Shown: in pieces, positions 1 through 5,402 of the stretch
How positions within the stretch are numbered: the stretch's first letter is position 1
Layout of the letters: the number at the start of each line of letters is the position of its first letter
Assembly: GCA_036271855.1 (NCBI GenBank)
Contig: DATAZV010000153.1
Span: 1-6,279 of the forward strand
Source of the DNA: JAQGMJ01 sp036271855
GTDB lineage: Bacteria > Pseudomonadota > Gammaproteobacteria > Burkholderiales > JAEUOS01
DNA length: 6,279 bases
Direction: 5' to 3'
Made by a program: the position numbers and the translations under genes
The notes under the pieces: model-generated
Seen by the model: the letters and a program-made list of their open reading frames with translations, nothing else
Told to the model about the DNA's origin: nothing
The model's database searches: none

Positions 1-564
1 CAGCGGGGTGCGTGCGCGGATCGCGTCGATGTCGGCGCCGACGCCGCGCATGCTCTCGGCCAGCGTCAGGCCGCTATTGCGCTGCTTCAGTTCCAGGTCT
101 TCGGGCGAAACCTTGCCGAACAATGAGCCTGATCCCATATACGCCTTGCCGAACCAGGCGCTTTCCTCGCCGCGAAAGGCTATCACCCGCAGCGGCGGTC
201 CCTGCGGGGTGCCCTGGCGCCTGCGCGCGATCAGGCACAAGAGACCGGCGACGATGCCGGCCAGGCCATCGAAGTTGCCGCCCTGCGGCACCGAGTCCAG
301 GTGCGATCCGCTCCACACCGCGGGGGCCTCGCCGCCGTCATCAGGAAGGCTGAACACCAGGTTGGCGGCGCGGTCGGTCTCGACCTTCAGGCCCTCGGCT
401 TGCGCCAGTTCGCGCAAAAAATCCGCCGCCGCGGTCTCACCGCGGCCGTAGCTTTCGCGAGTGACGCCGACGCCGTCGAAGGTCAGCTTGCGCACTTCGT
501 CGAACATGCGCACGGCGGTATCACGCAGCGTGGATAAATCCAGGGTTGCGGTGCGGGTCAGCAT
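1..564 (-). CDS. M20-family Zn-dependent amidase (hydantoinase/carbamoylase, AllC/HyuC group), C-terminus cut off by window edge
   Basis: Only the first 188 residues are present; the frame is open to position 1. The family hydrolyses carbamoyl or amide C-N bonds (N-carbamoyl-amino acids, allantoate, ureidopropionate) with a dinuclear metal centre in the cytoplasm. Visible metal-site motifs are GSHLDSVPQGGNFDG (residues 86-100: H88, D90 and D99) and FRGEESAWFG (130-139: E133/E134). The later His ligands and the dimerisation domain would lie outside. Full members are usually about 400-420 aa, so nearly half is seen. The ATG at 564 lies 3 bp after the pyrDB-like stop, with only a weak Shine-Dalgarno inside the upstream gene, so translational coupling is likely. 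Beside a dihydroorotate-dehydrogenase pair, the attractive substrate is N-carbamoyl-L-aspartate (ureidosuccinase activity), but this is inferred from context; the family assignment is firm and the substrate is not. Confidence 0.88.
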   Translation of the reverse strand, partial: MLTRTATLDLSTLRDTAVRMFDEVRKLTFDGVGVTRESYGRGETAAADFLRELAQAEGLKVETDRAANLVFSLPDDGGEAPAVWSGSHLDSVPQGGNFDGLAGIVAGLLCLIARRRQGTPQGPPLRVIAFRGEESAWFGKAYMGSGSLFGKVSPEDLELKQRNSGLTLAESMRGVGADIDAIRARTPL

Positions 565-567
565 GGC

Positions 568-1518
568 TTAACCCGACTGCTGGGCAAAGCGCAGCCAGCG
601 GTCGGTCAGTTGCCGGTCCAGTTGCACCGCGCCGGTAAGTTCGCGCAGGTGGGCGATGCCCTCCTGCTCGCAATAGGCCTGCAGGCCATCGATGATCTTT
701 TGCATCACCCCGGGGTCGATGAAAGAGGCCGTGCCCACCTGCACCGCGCTGGCGCCGGCCAGCATGAACTCCAGCGCGTCCTCGGCGGTGGCGATGCCGC
801 CGCAGCCGATGATCGGGATGCGCACCGCACGGTGGCACTGGTGCACCATGCGCAGGGCGATCGGCTTGATCGCCGGGCCGGAGAGCCCGCCCATCACATT
901 GCCCAGCTTGGGCTTGCGCGTACGCACGTCGATCGCCATGCCCAGCACGGTATTGCCCATCACCACCGCGTCGGCGCCCGCCTCTTCGGCGGCCTTGGCA
1001 ACGGCGGCGACATTGGCCGCGTTCGGCGTCAGCTTGGCCCACAACGGATGCTGGGTGCGGCGGCGGATCGCGCTAATGGCGCGGTAGGTGGTGTCCGGTG
1101 CCATCGCGAAAGCCATGCCGTCGGCCTCCAGGTTGGGGCAGGAGATGTTGGCCTCGATCGCCGCCACTTCGGGCAGCGATACCTCGGCGCAGGCAGCGGC
1201 AAATTCCTCGGCGGTATCGGCCGAGATCGACACCACCACCGGCGTGTCGTAGGCGGTGTAAGGCGGCAGCGCGTTGGCGCGGAAATAGTCCAGGCCCTTG
1301 CTCGGGATGCCGATCGAGTTGAGCATGCCGCCGTGGGTCTCCGCCACCCGCGGCGTCGGATTGCCGGCGCGGCTTTTCGGTGACACGCTCTTGATCACCA
1401 GCGCGCCCAACTGGTTAAGGTCGAGCGCCTCGCGGTATTCAATGGCAAAGCAGCCCGAAGCCGGCATCACCGGGTTGCGCAGGATCAGGTCGCCGACGTG
1501 TACGCGTAGATCAGCCAA
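568..1518 (-). CDS. pyrDB-like: Class 1B dihydroorotate dehydrogenase-like catalytic subunit (PyrDB-like), TTG start
   Basis: A 316-aa FMN-dependent TIM-barrel protein. Class 1B enzymes interconvert dihydroorotate and orotate, passing electrons through a PyrK subunit to NAD. Visible: IKSVSPKSRAGNPTPR (K43 in the FMN/orotate site), MLNSIG (N67), IEANISCPN (121-129) with C127 at the position of the class 1 catalytic Cys, AKLTPN (K162), NTVLGMAID (189-197), GGLSGPAIKPIALRM (210-224) and the phosphate-binding GCGGIATAEDALEFMLAGA (238-256). Length fits the family (about 300-315 aa). The frame stays open upstream to 1647, but homology starts at ADLRVHVGDLILRNPV; the first usable codon is TTG at 1518, with GGAGGT five bases before it. 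The start overlaps the pyrK-like stop by 8 bp. Oddities: the usual GLQNPG-type loop after N67 reads GIPSKG, and NISCPN is followed by LEADGMAFAM. Betaproteobacteria normally make pyrimidines with the quinone-linked class 2 PyrD, so a catabolic or alternative-substrate role is plausible. Confidence 0.9.
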   Translation of the reverse strand: MADLRVHVGDLILRNPVMPASGCFAIEYREALDLNQLGALVIKSVSPKSRAGNPTPRVAETHGGMLNSIGIPSKGLDYFRANALPPYTAYDTPVVVSISADTAEEFAAACAEVSLPEVAAIEANISCPNLEADGMAFAMAPDTTYRAISAIRRRTQHPLWAKLTPNAANVAAVAKAAEEAGADAVVMGNTVLGMAIDVRTRKPKLGNVMGGLSGPAIKPIALRMVHQCHRAVRIPIIGCGGIATAEDALEFMLAGASAVQVGTASFIDPGVMQKIIDGLQAYCEQEGIAHLRELTGAVQLDRQLTDRWLRFAQQSG

Positions 1519-2401
1519 ATTCCACCTCCCCCACCACCGTACTGATCGGAAATACCGGCCCCTCGCGGCATACCCGCAGGAATTGCATGTCCTGTTTGCC
1601 CGCCTCTTTGCTGCAGTCGAACAGGCGCACGCAGGAGAGGCACACACCCATGCCGCAGGCCATGCGCTGCTCCATCGCCACTTCGCCGCGAATTTGCGGA
1701 TAGTCCGCCAGCACGCGCTGCAGCAGCATCAGCAGGCGATGCGAGCCGCAGGTGTAGACCGCTTGCGGCGCCTGCGTGTCGATCAGTTCGCGCAATAATA
1801 TTTCGATGTGCTCCACCGCCGAACTGCCATCGCTGTCGTACACGCTATGCACCTGCGCCTCGACCCCGCGCAGGAACTCTTCGCGCATCAGGTCGGCCGG
1901 GCTGCGCGCCGACATCAGCGCGGTGACCGCGACGCCGTTGTTGCCGGCCTCGCGCACCAGCGGCGCCATCGTCGCCAGGCCGACGCCGCGCGCCACCACC
2001 AGGATGCGCTTGTAGTCCGCCTCGAACCCGAAGGTATTGCCCAGCGGCCCGACGATTTCCATTGCCCCGCCCACCGGCAAATCGGCCAGGGCGCGCGTGC
2101 CCACCCCGGTGACGTTGTAGAGAAATTCGACCGTGCCGTCCTCCGGCCCGGTGCCGTAGACGCTCATCGGGCGCAGCAAAAACGGCTGCTGGCGCTCGCT
2201 CACCGGGCAGCGCAACTGGTAGAACTGGCCGCAGCCGGTGATGCGCGCCAGCGGTGCTTGCGCGCGCAGGCGCAAGTATTTGTAGCGCGCATTCACCCAG
2301 CGGTGTTCCATCACCTCGCAGCGATGCGAGGCCACCTGGGCCGCGCAGCCGGCGCCGGTGCCAATACGGGCCGCGGGTTGTTCGCTCATCACTGCGTTCA
2401 T
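1511..2401 (-). CDS. pyrK-like: PyrK-like electron-transfer subunit (FAD, [2Fe-2S]) of class 1B dihydroorotate dehydrogenase
   Basis: A 296-aa ferredoxin-reductase-family protein that should pair with the PyrDB-like product and move electrons between its FMN and NAD(H). Domain order: FAD-binding barrel with RPMSVYG (77-83) and the GTRALADLPVGG...VGPLGNTF region (101-124), nucleotide-binding domain with YTCGS (216-220), then a C-terminal [2Fe-2S] cluster with C249, C254, C257 (MACGMGVCLSC) and C278 (CREGPVF). All four cluster cysteines are present. Length is slightly above the usual 230-265 aa, partly from an N-terminal extension of about 25 residues. The start at 2401 has AGGA six bases upstream; a second Met (codon 5) lacks a ribosome site. 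Odd: the expected Gly-rich GGGIG-type NAD loop reads ARGVGLA (137-143), so the external electron partner may differ. The gene lies 25 bp after the transporter and overlaps the pyrDB-like gene by 8 bp. Confidence 0.9.
   Translation of the reverse strand: MNAVMSEQPAARIGTGAGCAAQVASHRCEVMEHRWVNARYKYLRLRAQAPLARITGCGQFYQLRCPVSERQQPFLLRPMSVYGTGPEDGTVEFLYNVTGVGTRALADLPVGGAMEIVGPLGNTFGFEADYKRILVVARGVGLATMAPLVREAGNNGVAVTALMSARSPADLMREEFLRGVEAQVHSVYDSDGSSAVEHIEILLRELIDTQAPQAVYTCGSHRLLMLLQRVLADYPQIRGEVAMEQRMACGMGVCLSCVRLFDCSKEAGKQDMQFLRVCREGPVFPISTVVGEVEFG
1524..1529 (-). promoter_or_regulatory. Shine-Dalgarno GGAGGT that fixes the TTG start of the PyrDB-like gene
   Basis: On the minus strand GGAGGT (within GGGGGAGGTGG) ends five bases before TTG at 1518. 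It lies inside the last codons of the upstream pyrK-like gene. No ATG or GTG is suitably placed near it: the next Met in frame is 18 codons in, beyond conserved N-terminal residues. This supports TTG as a real initiator. Confidence 0.7.
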
Positions 2402-2430
2402 CGCATGTCCTCGCTGGCGTGCAGAATCAT
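2398..2430 (-). other. Ten-codon mini-ORF linking the transporter and pyrK-like genes
   Basis: On the minus strand ATG at 2430 overlaps the transporter stop (ATGA) and opens a 10-codon frame (MILHASEDMR) whose TGA overlaps the pyrK-like ATG (again ATGA). The frame contains the AGGA that serves pyrK. No strong ribosome site precedes it, so initiation would depend on ribosomes ending the transporter. It could be a coupling device or chance. Confidence 0.25.
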
Positions 2431-3674
2431 TCGAGCTCGGCGCCCTTGAGTTCCGGAATCAGGAACACGGTGGCAAAAATGTCGAGCACGTAGATCGAAG
2501 CCAGCAGCGCGATGGCGACCTGGAAGGAATACTGCACCGCCAGGGTGCCGACCACCACCGGGCCGAAACCGCCGATCGCCCGCCCGATGTTGAACAGCAC
2601 ATTCTGTGCCGTGGCGCGCGCCTCGGTGGGATAAGCCTCCGACATCAGCGCGCCGTAGCCGCCCAGCATGCCGTTGACGAACATGCCCATCAGCGCGCCG
2701 GCCCAGAGCATGGTAATCGGGTCGCTCAATTGCGCGTAGACCAGCACCATGACGATGGCGCCAACCTGGAACAGCAGAAAACTCGGCTTGCGGCCGATCC
2801 GGTCCGCCAGCTGGCCGAACACCCAGATGCCGACCATCATGCCCAGGATGGTGACCGAGGTCCACATGGCGGACTTGGTCAGCGAAAAGCCCAGTTGCTT
2901 GGACAGATAGCTCGGCAGCCAGATCATGATGCCGTAGTAGCCGAAGTTCTGCACCCCGCACAGCACCACGATGCCGGCGCTCGCCTTGGCGGTGAGCTTG
3001 TCCTTCACCAGCAGCTTGAACGCATGCCCGGCAGGCTGCTTTTTCGCCGCGCTGCGCACGAAGGCTTCCGGCTCGTGCAGCTTGTTGCGCACCACCCAGG
3101 CCACCAGCGCCGGCGCGATGCCCAGCACGAACATGCCGCGCCAGCCGATGGCGGGCAGCAGCAGCGGCGTCACCACCGCCGCCAGCAGCACACCGCACTG
3201 CCAGCCCAGCGCCACGTAGGAAGAGACCCGCGCCCGCTTCGACGCCGGCCAGGCCTCGGCGGCCAGCGCCATGCCGATGCCGAATTCGCCGCCCAGGCCG
3301 ATGCCGGCGACGGTGCGGTAGAACAGCAGGTCCCAATAGCCCTGCGCCACCGAGCACAGGCCGGTGAACACGGCGAACAGCAGGATGGTCCAGGTCAGCA
3401 CGCGCACGCGGCCGTAGCGATCGGCCAGGGCGCCGAAAATCAGGCCACCGGCCACCGCGCCGATCAACGTCCAGGTGACCAGCGCGCCGGATTGCCCGGG
3501 GTTGAGGTGCAGCTCAGCCGCGATCACCGGCAGCATGAAGCCCAGGATCAGCAGGTCGAAGCCATCCATCGCATAGCCCAGCGCCGAGCCGATCAGGGCT
3601 TTCCAGCCGTAGCCGCTCACTTCATTGGTGGATGGTCGCCCGGCGATGGCCGAAGAATCCAGAGTCGTTTGCAT
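2427..3674 (-). CDS. MFS transporter, aromatic/organic acid:H+ symporter type
   Basis: A 415-aa inner-membrane protein with about 12 hydrophobic helices, a cytoplasmic N-terminal tail of about 24 residues and a central loop at about 195-230. Family marks: the TM1 motif DGFDLLILGF (37-46) with D37 and D40, the MFS motif A GALADRYGR (81-89) with a second copy GQLADRIGRK (287-296), GIGLGGEFGIGMALAAEAWP (124-143) and SEAYPTEARATAQ (345-357). These fit the AAHS/metabolite:H+ symporter group, which imports carboxylated aromatics such as benzoate, protocatechuate or nicotinate. AGGAGG sits six bases before the ATG, so it is probably the strongly translated first gene of the operon. Being followed by pyrK/pyrDB-like genes, its cargo may be orotate or another cyclic ureide acid; that is inferred from context only. 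The fold assignment is secure and the substrate is not. Confidence 0.9.
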   Translation of the reverse strand: MQTTLDSSAIAGRPSTNEVSGYGWKALIGSALGYAMDGFDLLILGFMLPVIAAELHLNPGQSGALVTWTLIGAVAGGLIFGALADRYGRVRVLTWTILLFAVFTGLCSVAQGYWDLLFYRTVAGIGLGGEFGIGMALAAEAWPASKRARVSSYVALGWQCGVLLAAVVTPLLLPAIGWRGMFVLGIAPALVAWVVRNKLHEPEAFVRSAAKKQPAGHAFKLLVKDKLTAKASAGIVVLCGVQNFGYYGIMIWLPSYLSKQLGFSLTKSAMWTSVTILGMMVGIWVFGQLADRIGRKPSFLLFQVGAIVMVLVYAQLSDPITMLWAGALMGMFVNGMLGGYGALMSEAYPTEARATAQNVLFNIGRAIGGFGPVVVGTLAVQYSFQVAIALLASIYVLDIFATVFLIPELKGAELE

Positions 3675-3794
3675 GTGTCCCCTCCTAGGTCAATTCGGTT
3701 GGCAACGCGGAAGCGGCCGCCTGTGCCAGATTGGATAAATAAAAAACTACCGGAATTGTCAGACCACGCGGCGAGCTATTCCCCGCGCTGTTTT

Positions 3795-3823
3795 ATTATT
3801 TATATTTGTATCAATTTTGATAC
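3795..3823 (-). promoter_or_regulatory. Weak candidate promoter for the minus-strand operon, overlapping the palindrome
   Basis: On the minus strand a -10-like AATAAT (3800-3795) lies 17 bases after GTATCA (3823-3818), a poor -35 (3 of 6). The placement would put the palindrome over the -35 and spacer, consistent with control by a bound protein. The leader would be roughly 110 nt. The hexamers are weak and AT-rich DNA gives such matches by chance. Confidence 0.25.
3808..3823. promoter_or_regulatory. Candidate operator: 16-bp inverted repeat GTATCAA-TT-TTGATAC
   Basis: Seven-base arms match perfectly around a 2-bp centre, and the symmetry extends imperfectly outward (TT/TA before GTATCAA on the two strands). 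It lies in the AT-rich core of the divergent region, 134 bp from the transporter start and 139 bp from the MtaD-like start. Its size and symmetry suit a dimeric repressor or activator (GntR/FadR-like or LysR-like in general form). The cognate regulator is not in the window, so the family is not assigned. Confidence 0.5.
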
Positions 3824-3860
3824 TAGCATCGGAATTACGGCCTTGCAAGCCCCCATTTCA

Positions 3861-3877
3861 TGGCCGATTTACGGCCA
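3861..3877. repeat. Inverted repeat TGGCCG-ATTTA-CGGCCA
   Basis: Perfect 6-bp GC-rich arms around a 5-base loop, about 85 bp before the MtaD-like start. It could be a small hairpin in the mRNA leader or a protein site. There is no following U-tract, so it is not an intrinsic terminator. Confidence 0.45.
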
Positions 3878-3890
3878 CCGTGTCATGCAA

Positions 3891-3948
3891 TCAGGCGAAA
3901 ATCGGGTCGGCCTGCTAAATTGCGGGCTGCGCGTGCAATTTCGCCTGA
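3891..3948. repeat. Nested inverted repeats directly upstream of the MtaD-like gene
   Basis: Outer perfect 10-bp arms TCAGGCGAAA (3891-3900) and TTTCGCCTGA (3939-3948) enclose an inner 7-bp pair AAATTGC (3917-3923) and GCAATTT (3935-3941). The inner right arm overlaps the outer right arm by three T residues, so the stems either compete at that point or stack after shortening the outer stem to 7 bp. The structure ends 14 bases before the ATG and just before the weak ribosome site, so it could affect translation. TGCAAT also recurs at 3886, 3935 and 3964. Confidence 0.55.
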
Positions 3949-3962
3949 AGACCAGAAAAGAC

Positions 3963-5282
3963 ATGCAATCCATTGATACCCTGATCGACGCCCGCTGGGT
4001 GGTGCCGGTCGAGCCCGCCGGCACGGTGCTGGAAGGGCACAGCATCGCCATCGCCGACGGGCTGATCGCCGCCGTTTTGCCGACCCCGGAAGCGCATGCG
4101 CGCTACGCCGCCGCCGAACACGTGGTGCTCGCCGATCACGTGCTGATTCCCGGCCTGATCAACCTGCACACCCACGCCGCCATGGCCCTGATGCGCGGCA
4201 TGGCCGACGACCTGCCGCTGATGGACTGGCTGAAAGACCACATCTGGCCGGCCGAGGCCAAACATGTAAGCGCCGACTTCGTGCGCGCCGGCACCGAGCT
4301 GGCCTGCGCCGAAATGCTCAAGGGCGGCATCACCTGCATGAATGAGATGTACTTCTTCCCCGAGGCGGCGGCCCAGGCGGCACTCGCCGCCGGCATGCGC
4401 GCCAGCCTGGGCATGGTGGTGATCGACTTTCCCACCGCCTACGCCAGCGACCCGGACGACTACCTCGCCAAGGGCCTGGCCCTGCGCGACTCCCTGCGCC
4501 ACGAGCCCCTGCTCTCCTTCTGCCTGGCGCCGCACGCCCCCTACACCGTGGGCGACGCCAGCTTCGAAAAAATCGTCCGCTACGCCGAGGAACTCGGTCT
4601 GCCAGTGCACATGCATGTGCACGAAACCGCCGACGAAATCGCCGGCGCGATCGCCAAAACCGGCATCCGCCCGCTGGCCCGGCTGAAGAATCTGGGCCTG
4701 CTGGGGCCGCAGTTGATCGCCGTGCATGCGGTGCACCTGACGGAGGACGAGATCGGCTTACTGGCCCGCCATGGCGCCTCGGTCGCCCATTGCCCGACCT
4801 CCAACCTCAAACTCGCCAGCGGCATCGCGCCGATCGCCCAATTGCTCGACGCCGGGGTCAACGTCGGCCTGGGCACCGACGGCGCCGCCTCCAACAACCG
4901 ACTCGACATGTTTGCCGAGATGCGCCTGGCCGCCCTGCTGGCCAAAGGCGCCTCCGGCAACGCCCAGGCCCTGCCCGCCCATGCCGCCCTGCGCGCCGCG
5001 ACCCTGAATGGTGCACGCGCGCTCGGCCTGGAGGCGAAAATCGGCTCCCTGCTGCCCGGAAAGGCGGCTGATCTGGCCGCCATCAACCTCGGCGCAACCG
5101 AACTGCAGCCGGTTTACGACCCGGTCTCCCACCTGGTCTACGCGGCGGGGCGCGAACATGTAACAGACGTATGGGTGGCTGGGAACCATGTTGTAAATGC
5201 GCTACAATTCCGCCGGCTCGATGTTCCACGCTTGGAAACAGGTGCCCGGCTGTGGCAAAATCGGCTTCGAAATCAGGATTGA
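3963..5282 (+). CDS. mtaD: MtaD-like amidohydrolase: 5'-methylthioadenosine/S-adenosylhomocysteine deaminase group (TRZ/ATZ family)
   Basis: A 439-aa cytoplasmic metal hydrolase. Characterised family members deaminate MTA, SAH or 5'-deoxyadenosine to the inosine analogues, feeding purine and methyl-group salvage. Visible in order: N-terminal beta segment, LIPGLINLHTHAAMALMRGMADDLPLMDWL (62-90) with metal ligands H69 and H71 and the RG/D-L-WL substrate segment, HMHVHET (216-222) with H218 and E221, AVHAVHL with H255, and GTDGAASNN (304-312) with D306. These match the ligand pattern of the Thermotoga maritima deaminase TM0936. The C-terminus has the usual GSLLPGKAADL turn (361-371). The frame is open far upstream, but homology begins at MQSIDTLIDARWVV. 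The ribosome site (AGAAAAG) is weak, and an in-frame ATG at 3885 is less likely. The gene is divergent from the PyrDB-like operon. Exact substrate within TRZ/ATZ is unproven. Confidence 0.88.
   Translation: MQSIDTLIDARWVVPVEPAGTVLEGHSIAIADGLIAAVLPTPEAHARYAAAEHVVLADHVLIPGLINLHTHAAMALMRGMADDLPLMDWLKDHIWPAEAKHVSADFVRAGTELACAEMLKGGITCMNEMYFFPEAAAQAALAAGMRASLGMVVIDFPTAYASDPDDYLAKGLALRDSLRHEPLLSFCLAPHAPYTVGDASFEKIVRYAEELGLPVHMHVHETADEIAGAIAKTGIRPLARLKNLGLLGPQLIAVHAVHLTEDEIGLLARHGASVAHCPTSNLKLASGIAPIAQLLDAGVNVGLGTDGAASNNRLDMFAEMRLAALLAKGASGNAQALPAHAALRAATLNGARALGLEAKIGSLLPGKAADLAAINLGATELQPVYDPVSHLVYAAGREHVTDVWVAGNHVVNALQFRRLDVPRLETGARLWQNRLRNQD
5203..5208 (+). promoter_or_regulatory. Candidate -10 element TACAAT inside the 3' end of the MtaD-like gene
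   Basis: TACAAT (5 of 6 to consensus) in a GCTACAATTCC context lies about 195 bp before ompA and could start a long-leader ompA transcript. The -35 position (TGGGAA at 17-bp spacing) is poor, and the match lies within coding sequence. TCTAAT (5335-5340) and GATAAT (5342-5347) in the intergenic region are rivals, also with poor -35 boxes. Confidence 0.25.
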
Positions 5283-5402
5283 AAGTATTGGCATGGCACT
5301 CTTTGGTGCAAACCAGATGTGCGGTGCAAAGGCTTCTAATCGATAATCCCGCGAATGTCGCTTTTGGGGTTCGGGATAAATCACTTCGCAAAGAGGAGAA
5401 AA
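5283..5402 (+). promoter_or_regulatory. ompA upstream region with repeated GGTGCAAA and strong ribosome site
   Basis: The 120-bp gap carries no gene or terminator. GGTGCAAA occurs twice (5305-5312 and 5323-5330, 18 bp apart). The first copy sits in a possible hairpin TTTGGT-GCAA-ACCAGA (5302-5317) with a GNRA-type tetraloop. Two -10-like hexamers are at 5335-5347. AAGAGGAG (5391-5398) is a strong Shine-Dalgarno for ompA. With no terminator after mtaD, read-through from it is possible. Confidence 0.4.

Larger units (their letters stand above)
3675..3962. other. Divergent intergenic region between the minus-strand operon and the MtaD-like gene
   Basis: This 288-bp region separates two divergent genes and must carry control signals for both. 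Its centre (about 3735-3760 and 3788-3825) is strikingly AT-rich against GC-rich coding flanks. It contains a 16-bp palindrome, weak promoter-like hexamers and, on the right, three inverted repeats. I see no convincing gene in it: the open frames are extensions or antisense shadows of mtaD. No regulator gene is present. Confidence 0.8.

Noticed and set aside
610..1383. 257-aa plus-strand frame opposite the PyrDB-like gene
   Set aside because: His/Arg/Gly-rich composition typical of an antisense shadow; the minus-strand gene has clear family motifs.
1519..1647. Upstream extension of the PyrDB-like frame to an ATG at 1647
   Set aside because: The added residues are an out-of-frame reading of the pyrK [2Fe-2S] region and do not resemble a DHODH N-terminus; the TTG at 1518 has a strong ribosome site.
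3767..3800. Terminator-like CGCGG...CCGCG followed by a T-rich stretch
   Set aside because: Only a 5-bp stem with an 11-base loop, a broken T-tract, and no plus-strand gene ending there.
2358..3962. 535-codon upstream extension of the frame that contains the MtaD-like gene
   Set aside because: It runs antisense through the transporter gene and the intergenic region, is rich in His/Gln/Arg as expected of a shadow frame in GC-rich DNA, and amidohydrolase homology begins only at 3963.
3860..3976. 38-codon upstream ORF overlapping the MtaD-like start
   Set aside because: No ribosome site precedes its ATG, and the composition looks like translated leader; nothing supports it as a gene.
3915..4736. 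273-aa antisense frame over the MtaD-like gene
   Set aside because: Gly/His/Val-rich shadow of a well-supported gene, with no recognisable domain.
5294..5310. Sigma-54-like TGGCAC...GGTGCA before ompA
   Set aside because: The GG-to-GC spacing is one base too long for the strict -24/-12 geometry and the -12 box is poor.
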